Assembly: GCA_964023205.1 (NCBI GenBank)
Contig: OZ026848.1
Location: 1,726,501-1,790,500 of the forward strand
DNA: 64,000 nucleotides
Origin: Lutraria lutraria
Taxonomy: Eukaryota; Mollusca; Bivalvia; Venerida; Mactridae
Direction of reading: 5' to 3'
Position numbers and translations under genes: made by a program. The stretch's first letter is position 1. Every line of letters starts with the position of its first letter. A model generated the notes under the pieces. That model searched no databases, was not told where the DNA came from, and was given only the letters and a program-made list of their open reading frames with translations. This document shows positions 12,005-25,528 of this stretch, one piece after another.

Positions 12005-13563
12005 ATTTTCTTTGCATAATAATAAGAAAGTCGCTTCTATTTTCATGAATATTCACGACTACAAATAAATTCGTGAAAAGTGAATTTTGTACATGGTTCT
12101 TTTTCATTATTGAACATATCGTTTTATAACAAGTTTTACATAAATCTCGTAAATTCGCTTTCTACGAGAATGTCGTTTATTTATACTGTGGAAAGCGATA
12201 TTCTTTGTTACAAAAAGAAATTTGGCATTAGATATAATCGGATATAATAGCTTGTTGCTAATCATAATCGTGTACACAGTCTTATTGAATTCGGGTACGC
12301 GGTTCAAGATTTATGTTTTGACACGCATGTTTCTCGTGGGAAACGAGATTTACGTGAAATTGGGTTTCTTTTCAAATGCTCCTCTTATATTGGCTTGTGA
12401 ATAAATTCATTCAGATAATTACATAATTATTATACTGTTTTAAAAAAGTTTTGACTATTTTTTCAAATGCCCCTCTCGGTACAGCGTGTATGTTTCGAAC
12501 GTAAGCAGACATTGTTTTACAAAACAATAAGCAAGAATGTCTCAATGCATGTTTTTTCTGATGCTGAGAAAAATACCAGAAAAATACCTTTGTCATATTA
12601 ATTCTTAGTATATATATTTATAACGGGTAACAATATTTCATAGCAGTTAATTAAACCGAGAGAAACGCAATAGAGCAACTGTAGAAAGCCGTGTTTCAAA
12701 CGGTGTTTTTTATAACCGACGAGTGCTTTCGGCCGAAAATTCGGCATTTATTATCATAAAGTACAAGTTGAAGTGTAAACAATCAACTCCGAATTAAAGT
12801 ATCTATATTTTGGCGATTTTACGAACTTCTACTTGTAATTAATTGCAAGTACAGTTTGTATGTTCTTACTTGTATTTTTGTAGCATTTCGTGACATTTTG
12901 GAACAACTCCGGACATGAATGTGAACACTTCTTGTTATTTGCGTATCAAATTCAAATCAAGAGATATTTAATGCAATTTACTAACCAATCCAAAATTAAG
13001 GACAATCATTATACCGTATTAGCAGCAGAATATGATAATTATGTATAGTGCGATTTTATTAAACTGTCAAAGCTAAACAATTACACACCCGCTGAATGCG
13101 ATTATACACACACAGTCAACAGTTTTCGTTTATTTTACCGTTTTCATTTTTGGTCAATGTACTTACACATTTCTACTTGTATCTTATTTACACGCACTTT
13201 TAACATTTATTTTTACACTTGTACCCCAAAACGTGTAATTGAATGATTTATTGTTATGATATAGTTTTTTCAGATTTTATAAATCAACAATAGTGATGTA
13301 CACCTTTGCAGTAGGGATCACACTTTGTGCATGTGCGTATATTTTCACTTATTTATTTTATACATACGTAGAATTACCACATTTATTGATTGAAACTTAC
13401 TTACATGTACACTATTCATATTTGTTATTAATAAGTTGTTGATAATGACATGACAGTATGTACAGAAAGATACTTACTTGTCTTAATTACAAGATCTTAA
13501 TTACCAGTACTTGGTTACATATGTTTTGTTCTTAATTACCAGAACTTAATTCCTAGAGTCTTT
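12005..13563. other. Right end of the copy A duplication unit, no gene seen
   Basis: Matches 37,860-39,372 downstream of copy C and diverges abruptly after CCTAGAGTCTTT at 13,563, which marks the right limit of the A/C duplication. It contains weak internal repeats of CTTAATTACCAG near 13,480-13,555 and no supported gene. Confidence 0.6.
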
Positions 13564-15301
13564 GTACATATAACAAGAACAACTATAACAAAACGTTATA
13601 GTTAGACGAATTACAAGAAGCATTGGTTTTAGCTTAAGGTCTTCAGCGTACCCGGTTAATGCCGCATAAAAAGCAAAAAAAAAATATTAAAAAGGCGACT
13701 TTTAAAGTTTTGGAAGCCAGAACTACATTGGTTTAATTTTTTTGTATGAAGTTGATTTTCTCATAAAGGATATTGACCGTCTTCTTTATTCATTCCTCCT
13801 TTATGGAGAGTATAACATATTTACAAGTTATAGATAATACACATATTTTGACAATCATGAGTATTTGACAAAAGAATACATTCATGTATATAGTTCACAT
13901 GTACATGGTATTACCATACCATACATCAATGGAATAAAGTACACCCTAAATACTACCAAATCCACCATAGTCTGATATGATACAATCACATTAAACTTAC
14001 GTCTAATGATGTTTCCGATATTATGCCACGTTAACATCATAGAACGATGCCTACATTACTTACTAACGTTTCAACAACAGAGCAGACGAACAGATTCAGT
14101 CAAACATGACAGGTAACGCGACGAATAGCCAGTCCAATAATTGACCTATCAAAAATGACCGAAATCACCATTAACCAATGAAATGGTCAGGCAGGATTAG
14201 CCAAACTAGTAATAGACAATACAGTAAGTACTCGCAAACAGCTATAATAAACAAATACTCGTAAGTATAATTCGTCTAGAAAAAAGTAAACCAAATCTTC
14301 TAACCAACGTTATCAACAGAAGACCAAAATCTAGATAGAACTCGAAGAAAGCACGTACAAAAAAGGCATAACGTTATATGATACAATGCAAGCTCTACGG
14401 AGCAACACCCTTTTAGAGTAGCAAAATTGTGTTGTTGTTGAGAGGTTGTTGTTCTAATTAGGTTAAACTATTAGTTAAATCGTGCAGTGGGAAAAATCAT
14501 GCTGTTGTTGAAGGGAGGTTGTTGCTCAAGAGTGGGCCGCTCTGGAAAGGTTATACTGTAGTTAGAAATTGTCAGAGGTTTACGATAGAACATATTGAAA
14601 GATACACTGAGAACAATACATGTACATGTATACATATTGGGCCGAACTAAGATTCGAACAAGGAAAATGTAAACTGTAGCAGTGATACGGGGCTGGAGAA
14701 CAACCTAATTCGTTACACGTGTAATAATAAAAACAAACGAAAAATCAGGGCGAATTACTGGTTAAGGTCACTATTGATATCCTTGGCTTCCCTCTGGTTA
14801 TAAGTATGTACTGTTTATCAAGATCGACATTATCAAAGGTCAATGGTAGAACTTACAAGAAAGAAAAATTCGACGAAAAACGTAGTATTGGATTCGGAAA
14901 TATAAAAAGATAAAATGGTTTCAGAACGACTTAGTTACCAATGAAAGGATGATTGTATAGATATGTACTCCGCTAGGTACGATATGACCACAAAATTACT
15001 TGAAAACTGAAGAGATCCTCATCGGCAAGACAGTGTTTCGCAATTAATAATGTATCCTCCATCTTCTTTAGCTTGTTATGCAATAAATTCTATTTTGAAT
15101 CAACGAGTAGTATGTGCCAGCTTAAAACACTCATCAACTTGTGATTCTATACGCTCAGGTATAGCATTGTCATGCATCTATAAATTTATGTGATCAATCT
15201 TCAAAAGACAACGTACTGAACAAGAGTCGATATCGTGCACTTTATACATGTCCTCAGGTAACATCGACATATCCTTCCAACTTCTGTATGTTTTCTTATA
15301 G
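13564..15301. other. Sequence upstream of copy B, no exon 1-3 homology found
   Basis: I looked for counterparts of the start exon, exon 2 and the LPLYQGPA part of exon 3 on the plus strand and saw none. The stretch is AT-rich. It includes an inverted CAACAACATGATTTTC repeat at about 14,400-14,570 and otherwise nothing I can name. Confidence 0.5.
14400..14570 (-). repeat. Inverted copy of the CAACAACATGATTTTC dispersed repeat
   Basis: Reverse-complemented, it reads CTACAGTATAACCTTTCC, then AGAGCGG, CTCTTGAGCAACAACC and TTCAACAACAGCATGATTTT, which matches the elements in intron 9 of the three SLC23 genes. Confidence 0.6.
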
Positions 15302-18300
15302 GAGACGTGAACATGACCATGTTTACAATGAATGATACGTCACGTGGTCTTGTACAAACCATGGATGAAGAGGAAGAATTGTTCTCCAAAGTTCAGAAGG
15401 TGTGATAATTAGTAAAATGTATGACCAGACACAATCGTGACTGATATGCAAAGTGACCGTTTATTTAAATGTATGATTCTCATTGAAGCGAAAGTCTGAA
15501 ATACTGTACATGTAAACCTTCCGAGGATGACTTGTTGAATTTGACAACTTGACTAAGGGTGTATTTGTTTTCTCCCTTAACATTCAAGTAAATCTCATCA
15601 CAGTGTTCATAGTAGCTTGACTAGAACATGATTCGTTCAAAGGCTTAAGATATTCAGTTTCTGATTTCTAATTGATGTTGGTAGTTACACCATAAGCTTT
15701 GAAATGGTAGAAAACATTAAGCAGTATTAAATTTATTTATTTTTTATTGCGTTTCGTATATAAAGTACATGTACGTGAAACATTCGTAACTGATATTGAA
15801 ATTGAACTGAATTACACATTTTTGTTCCATTTTCCACAGTTTGAGGGGAGCCTGATGATTGCTGGTGGATTCCATATGTTAGTTGGTGCCCTGGGTATTG
15901 TAGGCGTTTTACTGAGATTTATTGGTCCTATTACAGTTATTCCTGCCCTAACAATCCTTGGATTATACATATACAAAGCTATAGTCAAGTTTGCAAAGAC
16001 ACAGTGGAGCGTGGCTATATTGTAAGTATATCAACTGGTCCGATATCAAAGTAACATTTATTAGTCACTTAGGTTCCCAGTCACGGGATGACTATATACG
16101 AATCCAACAATTAGCCTTTATTTGTGAGCACACACCAATTGCCTATCCAAATATTCATGTATGATGTACGTCACATCCAACAAAAAGCTTGCAGCTGTCG
16201 CAAATAAAATAAACGTTTGTAGACCATCTACCGCTTCACAGGAATATAAAAATCGACATACATTGTTCAGATCTGTGACATGTTTTATTCTATTACATGT
16301 ACATTCAATTTCTGTTAATATGGTGTTTATTTGAGCCTTGTGTTGTTTTGGAGAGCACTTCAGTTTTACATCAAAACATATTTAGATTGATTCATAAATA
16401 TCTTTACATCGTATTCGTAAAACGATTATTACAGAACAGTGGTTGTTGCTATGATACTGTCGTTTTACTTACGTAAAAGAAAAACACCAATCCCGGCCTG
16501 GACACGAGGAAAGGGTTTCCACATTAAATGGCTTCCAGTTCATCAGATGTTTTCGGTAATTTATTGTTTGTACATGTACAGTAACTTGTTCTGTATTCAA
16601 GCGCTCTGTTGTACCTATTCATATACATATGTAGATACATGTTTATTTCGATAATAAGTTAACCTCGCAGTCGGCGAGATTATAACACAACATAGAATGC
16701 ACAACAATCACCATATTATCTTTCGCTTTCATTGAGACGGACATACCCGTCTGCACAAATCTCCGTGTATTTGCCAAGTGACGGGTTATATTAGTTTTCA
16801 AACATCTCCGCATATCCAGTGTCTACGTGACGGGTATATCCTACCGGGAATTAGTCAAATAAGCAAGCATTTCTTAGAAAATCCCTGACAATACAATGCT
16901 CAATGTGGCCTATTATGATTACGTACCTGACAGAGAGAAGGTTAAGGCGATTTCAAAGACCGCAACGTTATTATATGTTGTCAGCTCAATACCAGTGCAA
17001 AGGTATACCAAATACAATCCGTCTTGTTATATTATTGTATTGTTTATCTTAAAACGCGTACACTTGATTTGAAATATATGTAGTACTGATTTTTAACACA
17101 TACGTAACAACATAATTATGGAAATGCTCAAATTTGTTATTGTCACTAAATCGAACAAAACTGTAAAATCAATACTATGTCTTAGTTTGATTCAAATCAT
17201 GACGTCCAAAAAAGGGAACATGATTGAAAAATATAGCGTATTAATATTGATGTTTTAATGATAAAGTAACAACAGTATTCAAATACTTATATTTTATGCA
17301 AGATACATTATTTATGAAAGACTTAATCTTTATGTTGAAGGTTTTGATATCGTGTATTGTTGGTTGGGCAGTTAGTGCAATCCTAACAGCTTATGACGTC
17401 ATACCAAACGATCCCAAATCTGACAGTTATTATGCCAGAACAGATTCTAGAACACAAGTGTTACATGACACTAATTGGGTCATTTTCCCATATCCGGGTA
17501 ACTCATTGCTTTAAATATAAAATGTTTGCTGTAAGAAATAAGATTCTTTTACACGATACCCTTATAAATACAAACTTATTACATCACTGACTCATTGACA
17601 GTATTTTTTTACAAATAATTTTAACGATATCGTTGTCATAACAACAGCACATACTTGGAGTTTGATTCGACTTCCGTTTATTTTTGGTGTCATTGCCTTG
17701 CAATGTTAGTGAGCTTACCGCCAGGGTATGTGTTCATTGGCATCGACTTATGTGGTGACTTAAATGCGTTATTGTGCAACATTTCCTTCTAGAAGATAAA
17801 CAAATAATACTCGCACAAACTCGGGGTTTTTGTTTCTTGAAATGCATTTTTCCATTACGTTTCCAGTAGTGTCTCTATGATTGTTATAATTGTACGGAAT
17901 GTTGATAGTTTCGTCTGCTTTAAATTCAAGGTCAGTTCGGGCCTCCAGATTTCGAAACTGGCGCTTTCATTACATTCATGATGGGCACCATCAGTTCACT
18001 CATTGACTCGATTGGTGATTACTACGCATGCGCACAAGTGTGTGATGCTCCTCCTCCTCCTAACCACGCAGTAAATAGAGGTATGTGATTTAAAAGTTTA
18101 AATCACCATATATGTATTTAAGCAGCGATTTTTACAGCCTTATATAACAATTGTTTCCCCTAGCCAACAAGTGTTATATTTTCCCCTAAAACCGCTCTAT
18201 TTTTCCCCATAGCGAAGTCATATTTCCCACTGAAAAGAAATCATCAAAGACGTCCAATAGCTAAGAGGAATAGTCTGACCCAAGGATACCATACCATTTG

Positions 18301-20577
18301 TCACCTGTATCATGTCTTTATGATGCATGTTGAAATGCAGTAAAATTGATAAATAATGACAGTCGGGTGATGGTACTTATTTCATATCTGTACCTTTTTC
18401 TCATTCATCGTGCTGTATTTTCCCCTTCAGATAGTTTTGAAAATTCCAAATTAATCACTAATAAGCAGATTCCAAAGTTGAGGATTTTCTTCAATTACAA
18501 TCTATATATTTCTATTGAGAACTTGTAAGACCATAAGACAGGGAAATGAAATTCAAACTCTTAAACAAGTACATGTTATTCACTCCGATATCAAAAAAGG
18601 TTAAATTAAATCGAACAAGTTATTGGATTATCTTGACACTCAAAATTATCTTGCACCCGACAAAATAACCATGGTGCACTGCAATTTTACTTGAAGCTAC
18701 ATGGACCTGGACACGTGTAATTACCCTTATAATATTTTCAGGAATCGCTGTAGAAGGCTTTATGAGTTTTCTTGGAGGTTGGACCGGTATTTGTCATGCT
18801 ACATCAACATTTGGAGGAAACGTTGGCTCCATAGGAATAACACGAGTATTGCTTGCTTTTAACATTCATTATTCTCAAAACTAATATGGCCATTAATTGA
18901 TTTATTCATATTTTAGCATGAAGATTAAGCCTCATTCTTATAAAAACATAAATAGTAATACAGTACAACCTCTCCAGAGCGGCTCTCTCTGGAACAACAA
19001 CCAGCCTTCAACAATAGCATGATTTTCCCAATACATTTGAACAACAACATGATGTTGCTTCTTCCAATGAGTGTTGCTTTGGAGAGCACAGAACAAAGTT
19101 AACTATTCGACCTGATATGATCAACAGACCAGGCATGGTTGGGTAAAAATATGTCAAATTTTCTGAGTGTAACACATTCATATATTAAACGAATGCTTGC
19201 ATCAATTTCCGTAAATGCATAAATGTTTATTTTCAGGTTGCAAGTCTGAGAGTTTTCCAGGTTCTAGGTCTCCTATTTATTTTATTTGGATTGTTGGGCA
19301 AAGTAGGGGCTGTGTTTGTAACGATCCCTTATAGTGTGGTGGGTGGGATGATGATGATAAACTTTGGTGTTCTGACTGGTGTCATGTTATCAAATCTTCA
19401 ATTTATTGATATCAATTCTACCAGAAACCTCGCCATTATTGGAATGTCTATGCTTACATCTTTAATGTTACCTTACTACATGGAAACAACACCCGGTGCT
19501 ATTAGTACAGTTGCGTGTATTTATCACTCATTTGTGGTTTGTTTTCGATATTTTTAGGCAACTCGGCTTTATTTGGTGCGCTTGATAAATTAAAAGAAAG
19601 AATTTTCAAAAGAACATGCAATCTATTTTCACGGCTATAAAAGTGACTCGTTTCCGTAGTATCTTTTTTGTCATGTATTATAAGTCAGATAATCCATTTA
19701 CACAAGAAAATCTTTAATATGAAATTTAGACATTTTTACATACACTAAATTTTAAGGCAGTGTTTACATATCATCACGAATGATATATACAAATGATTAC
19801 ATTTTCGTATTACAATGTATATATTCTACAGGTGTTTCACGGCTAGATGCTACTTTCACGATGTTCTTGTCCAACCCTCCATTCCTTGCTGGCGTTCTTG
19901 CATGTTTCCTTGACAACACCATTCCAGGTAAGGTGTAACTTTATTTCAGCTTCTTTGCGCATGCGCATATTTGGATTATTGTTTCAGTTAGTGTTGTGGT
20001 AAGAACTCCACATTAGTACGTGTATGCAGGTCGAATTTACAATGTGCATTGTCGGGAAAGACCGTAACATACATAAGTTTTCATGTTTGAGCATTTTAGA
20101 ACATGGTTTCACTTGGACACACTTTTTTAAGAAGCAACGTTGACTTGAGGATGATGGCACATATCTTATCAAATATTTTGTTACAACTTTCAAATCTAGA
20201 AACAAAGGTGCATCTTTAATCTATGAATATGTACAATTTTCATGAGAACTTTTAATACGTAATAAGTTACTAATAACTTACCCTTAGAACCGAAATATAT
20301 AAATTATATACATGCGACAAGCAGCTACTTTAATTCAAGTACTAGTACATAATTATTTTCTCGTATATTTTATACAGGGACTCACGATGAAAGAGGCATG
20401 TCAGCATGGAAAGGTAACACAGGTGACAAAAATGACGAAACACTTCCAAGTACGACCCCTGGATGGTACGGAATTAGACTGGAAAAGCTCAAGAAAACTG
20501 TTTATACCGCATCATTCTATCGAAAACTCGGAAAGAAATTCTCTTTTCTTAAATTCTTACCATTTTTCCCAAAGTGA
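15302..20577 (+). pseudogene. SLC23-family paralogue, copy B: exons 4-12 only, probable pseudogene or partial gene
   Basis: Nine exons homologous to exons 4-12 of copies A and C: 15302-15399, 15840-16021, 16435-16555, 17341-17497, 17931-18080, 18742-18845, 19237-19510, 19832-19927, 20378-20577. Every exon is open in the expected phase. The protein keeps GDYYACA with APPPP, the GGNVG variant of the NAT signature, and a C-terminus ending PFFPK. Two defects: I find nothing like exons 1-3 (start codon and first membrane segments) between copy A and 15302, and the base after exon 10 is T instead of G, so the expected donor at 19511 reads TT. A GT at 19517 would keep the frame and add two codons, while the GT at 19510 would shift the frame into an early stop. 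Copy B could be a pseudogene, could use unseen 5' exons, or could be reached by splicing from copy A exon 3, whose phase fits. Introns are unlike those of A and C except for the repeat in intron 9. Confidence 0.72.
18958..19090 (+). repeat. CAACAACATGATTTTC dispersed repeat in intron 9 of copy B
   Basis: Contains ACAGTACAACCTCTCCAGAG, then CTGGAACAACAACCAGCC and two AACAAYAxCATGATxTT units. It occupies the same intron as in copies A and C, which suggests that the insertion predates the split of B from A/C. Confidence 0.6.
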
Positions 20578-23150
20578 TTCTACAAACAGTATATTATATA
20601 AAGTATAAACATATTGGTAATATCTGATATGTACAGTTGTCTCCGAATAACAATCATCCCTTGTTACAGCCAGTATACTAGCAACCTAAATTTACGTTTC
20701 ACTCAATTTTCTCTCCCAACAACAGCCGCATCTTTACAATAGTCATTTTCTCCTTCCCATTTGTGGCTGTTGAAAGGACGTTGTACTGTATTTCAGGAGC
20801 ATAAAGGTGTACATGTTTTTAGATTTTGATCAAAAGTTTAAGAAAAAAGGACGTCAAGCATCGTCATTCATCGTTCCTGTTCGAAATCTGTTGACATTTG
20901 TACAAAATGTGTTCTTATTTATTGCTGTTGTTTATATGATTAGAAACTTTTTTCGTGGTACGCATACATTGGAATACGTAATAGTACCTGGATTGTTTCT
21001 TGTTACAAATGTACAAAAGTTATGAAGACAAAATAAACATTATTGTTATAAAACAATAAAAATATATTTACTTCAATTTACATCGTAAACATGAAAATGA
21101 AAAAAAAATACAAACAACTCGCCATGCGGATCATTAACACTATATTCCCATACGCTATATTCCCATGAAAAGACAACTCTTGTCAAAATTGATTTTCCCT
21201 TGTGCTAAACTAATTGTTTCCCTTTACACAGAATATAACAAAAAGAGGGCCACCAAGATGGCTGTACATCTCTCACCTAGGTGGCATTACAATTATTTAT
21301 GTTCAAAACCTCAATCAGTAAGTTTGTGTGACCAACATGTTCCTTGTGTGAACAACATATTTCGTTAAAGAATGATATTGTTGGAAGGGAATCCGACTTT
21401 ATACATAGAGGGAAAATGTTTTTACTTATTGAGAAAACCCATGCCCCAGATGGGACCTATTTTACCTCCAGGGCCTTAATTTGAACAATCTTGGTAGTGG
21501 TCCACTGCACAATGTTTCAAGCCAAATATCTAAGGTTTAAAAGAAGATTTTTGAAGATTTTACTATATGCATAAATGCATTCAATGTTTACGTTATAATT
21601 GCTGATTAAAGAATGATAAAAAATTTATCAAAATAGTTCACATGTCAGATTACTGTGTCTTTCAACAAATAATTGATTGCGAAAAAACATAATTCGGCAA
21701 ATACATGTAACTGAAAACCTTTCATCTGGCGATTTTGATTGTGTGTAATGTTACAAAAGGCAATAACAGTTTCATTGCTAAAGGTAACCTTTGCATGCTT
21801 AATCTAATTGTTCAGACAATAAAGAAATTATTTCGGGAGAAATATCTGAATAGTATGCCAAAAATACATGAAAGATGAAAAATCTAAATATTTAACTATT
21901 GCGCCTAATAGTATTCGATTAGCCAGCAGACGCAAATATCATTAATGAATAGCAATACATGATTGTATTTATTAATTTTTTTTACAAAATGAGGTTTGAT
22001 TTTTTTTAATTATTCAACAGAAATAGATAGTAATAATAATTATACTCAAACTTAAGATAACGAATGTCAGTTGAAAACATCGCTTGGTTGTATGTATCCA
22101 TACTTAGATAAATTACATAATTACATACAAAGTGGTCCATGTCACGTACGTGGATATGCTAGTCCATTAGTGAATACAGATGAGAAAGACTTCTTGGAAA
22201 ATCAGCATCCTTGAACTACCTTCTCCAAAAAACATGGACCCAAACCCAACACATAGCAACACTGTATCCCGGAGGGTATTACCTCCGTACGATCAGTAAC
22301 AAAGCTAAATAGTTCGTAGGGCTCAACCTAGACGTCACGTACGTCTGAGGCTCGATGAGGACCAAACATATCGTCGTAATAAATGAAGGATGGAGTAAAT
22401 TTGAATTATTAAAGATGTTTTTAATATGCTGAAATGCTAACTGGCAGTTGTATAGATAGAATAATCACACGCGTTTGGAACGTTTATATGACTTGTCCGG
22501 ACACCCTGTTCCTCAAAAGTTCCTATGCAAACATTCTTAACACTTATGTTATTTCATAAATAGAATCGCGATCTTGTGTACAACACTACTGCCATACGTA
22601 TAGAATAGTAAACATTCGAGTGTTGGAGATGTTATTAAACAGAAGTTAAATATTTGAATTTACACAAACACGCAAAAAAACTCACTAGTTCAAATTCGTG
22701 TATTTGAACACGTGACTAACGTCGTGTTTTTTAGCAGAAGGAATCATCAGGCCAAGGACGTATGTATTCATGTGTGTTTACGAGTATAGGTCCTCGATAA
22801 GACTATGAGACGCCACATAGGGTGTCGCCGCATAGACATGAGCGGTTTTGTCTATGCGGTGATTTTCAACGCATTTACAGGGCTCCTTCTATGCGGTGAA
22901 AATGCACACTTGCGACGCATAGACCATACCAAACTTATACAATCTAGCGAGTTTGTGTTACTATACCACCGTACAAGTTAAGGGGGTGGGGGGAAATATC
23001 GACTGTCTTTCAGCTCATCTGTACAAACAAACTGGGTTTGGATGACTCTAGGGTTAGGACTCTTTGTTCAACCGGAGTCACTTAAAGAAATGTCCATAAG
23101 TGGATTTATGTGGCTAAAATCGGGTTTATGTGGCTAAATTTTAACAAATT
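20578..23150. other. Intergenic sequence between copies B and C, no gene seen
   Basis: The left end (20,805-20,900) resembles the 3' flank of copies A and C and is probably old 3' UTR. Bases 21,236-21,590 look like a dispersed repeat. Near 22,828-22,858 the pair CCGCATAGACA/TGTCTATGCGG forms an 11-bp inverted repeat. The rest holds nothing I recognise. Confidence 0.5.
21236..21590. repeat. Dispersed interspersed repeat of molluscan character
   Basis: Contains phrases such as GGGACCTATTTTACCTCCAG, CATAATTTGAACAA-like text and CTTGGTAGTGGTCCACTGCA that I associate with highly repeated interspersed sequence in mollusc genomes. This rests on recall, and only one copy is present in the window. 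Confidence 0.4.
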
Positions 23151-23179
23151 TTAACATGGGAAAGCCACTTAAGTATCCT

Positions 23180-25100
23180 ATCGTTAGTTTGTCTGTCCGT
23201 CCGTCCATTTAATTTATAACCCACTATTAAACTTGACCTAGAGTTCATAGAGACAATTTTATATTCTTAAAGAGGTTGACCTGGATTTACAAAGCTATAC
23301 ATACTGACTAAGTTTCGTCAAAATCTGAACGAAAATCTTAACAAATTCGTTTTAGCCTCAGATGACCAAGTTTCAAATTTTGCAAAAAAAATTATAAAGA
23401 TGAACATTCTTTCCAAGATCTATCAACGTCGGAATGGAGTGTTGCCACAGTATTGTTAACAAGGTTCTTACATCAATCGACCTGCTGACCTAGCTTTTTA
23501 CTCGGTTGATCTTGTTTCATAATTGAATAAGACATCATAAAAGCGAATATTCTGATCAAGTTTCACCAAGATTGGATAAAATGCGGCTATAGATTGCTGA
23601 CCAATTTCTATCAATAGACCTAGTTAATCATCCTAGTTGATCAGGTTTCGGACTTGACCAAAAATAAATATTCTGAAGAAAAGTTCATTACGACAGGACA
23701 AAATCAAAGCGCTGGTAGCGCTGGAAGAACAGGGTTTGATCCCGAGGTTAGACAGTTGTATTATCAGCAACAGAGTGCCACACATACAGCCACGACCGTG
23801 GTCCATTGGTTTATTATTTATTACTGAAAATAATAGTAATTTATTTACATGTTTTAGGCAGTTTGTTGATTATTGATATTGTTCTTATCAATTTTCATGA
23901 AAACTGCATATAATTATGATTTGGACTTTTCACGTAGATTTGTTTTTCATTTCATTGAAATGCTTTTTTTTAACACAACTATACTTTCTCTTTGATATCT
24001 TAGCTAATTATTTGAAAAAAGGGTGTTGATATGAATAAAAAAAAAATAAGTTACTACCGAGTATCGAACCTAAGCCCTCTCACTCCGTAAGCGAACATCC
24101 TTACCGCTGTACAACCAATCTCCATGCTTCGTTCGTGTTTAATATAAATACAAATCAGCTGTCAATAGTTCAGCTGCGCAGTGATCTCATCATGTTCGAC
24201 TTTTGTTTTAACGTATTTCATTTGATTCCACTCATTAAGCAACATATATTACATTATAATTTTTACATCAAAGTCGTTTAAATGGATAGTGTGAACCAGA
24301 TATGACCGATTACCGTCTTCTCCTTGGAACTAATTTTTTGGCGTTTGGCGATGAACTTCTCCATTGGTTGTGATAGGGGAAGCCATGAACTCTATTTTTA
24401 GATTCTGCTACAGATTTTGATTCTGTGAGCGTCGAAAACTGGTAGTAACCAAGAACAAGGTTGCAAGCAACCCTGTTAAAAAACGCCCTTCAGGGTGATT
24501 ACAATGTATGTACGAGTCGTATATAGGCCTACGAATGACCCATTTTCGAACTGACCGAGAACGTTCTGCCAACGTTTATTTTCAGTTTAAAATGTGGTCT
24601 CTGTAGGACGTAAGCAATGTTTTGTGATTATACCTGGTTCTGACCCGAATTGGTCAATGTATGAACTCGACCTAGATTTTGTAGAGACGTACATTCTGAC
24701 AAAGATTCTATGAAATCGCTTGAAAGATGTGGCCCGATCGAAAACAAGATGGACACTATCAGGAATGAACTGTCAAGAGTTATCAATTTAATTAATACAT
24801 GTATAATAAGTAGGGATAACTTGCTTCAGAATCGACGTAAATAAATCAGTACACACTATCATTAAATATCAGATTTGCTATGCATCTCAACTAGACCTTG
24901 GCCCACCATCATCAACATCATCACTATCATCATCATCATTGGAATTGTTATATTCTCCGTTACTTGATATTTGATGATGATTTCAAGTTGTACCTGTTCA
25001 TGCATTGAAAGTCACCGCATTGATGAAACCGGCCACGCCCATGCGGCATCACAAGGCTTTCACATTCACTTTATAACACAGTTGCTTTAAAATTAGTTGT
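23180..25100. other. 5' flank of copy C with repeat insertions relative to copy A
   Basis: 23,257-23,510 and 25,010-25,090 match bases 1-240 and 340-430 of the window. About 1.5 kb between them is present only on the C side. That part includes GTCTGTCCGTCCGTCC-type dispersed repeat sequence, a tRNA-like segment at 24,055-24,125 and a short CAT-rich microsatellite at 24,908-24,942. No gene is seen. Confidence 0.55.
24055..24125 (-). repeat. tRNA-like segment, possible SINE head or tRNA relic
   Basis: The minus strand has an A-box-like stretch (TGGTTGTACAGCGGTAAGG) and a B box (AGGTTCGATACTC), followed by a run of T that could end Pol III transcription. I could not draw a good anticodon arm, so a functional tRNA is unlikely. 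Confidence 0.35.
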
Positions 25101-25528
25101 TAACTAAAGTTCTAGTTAACTACAGGCTTAATATTGATATTCATTCATTTGATAGTTAACGATAGCTTGTGGATAGTTTTATATAGGAATGTGATTTTCA
25201 TTTACGACCATCTATTACTAATTAATTGACAATTGCATTTCTTTAGCACAAAGTAAAGAACCAGAACAAAATTCTGTAGTGGACTACTAAAAAAGGTTCG
25301 TATGAAACTTGAAATAGAAAATAATAAACCATGATTTTTTTTAAAAAAAAACAATGATATTTCTTTAAGGTATTTTCCTTCAAATTTACCTTGAAGTCTA
25401 TTGGAGTAACCCATTTTTCAAAGATTGAAGACAATAGAACATTCATTTCAATGAAAGCTCATATTAAAACGATGCAATTACATAATATCAATATCAGTTG
25501 ATAAAGCAAATTATAGTTCACCATGCAA

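Noticed and set aside
20807..21025. 72-codon ORF downstream of copy B
   Set aside because: Its left part matches non-coding 3' flank of copies A and C, where the frame is broken.
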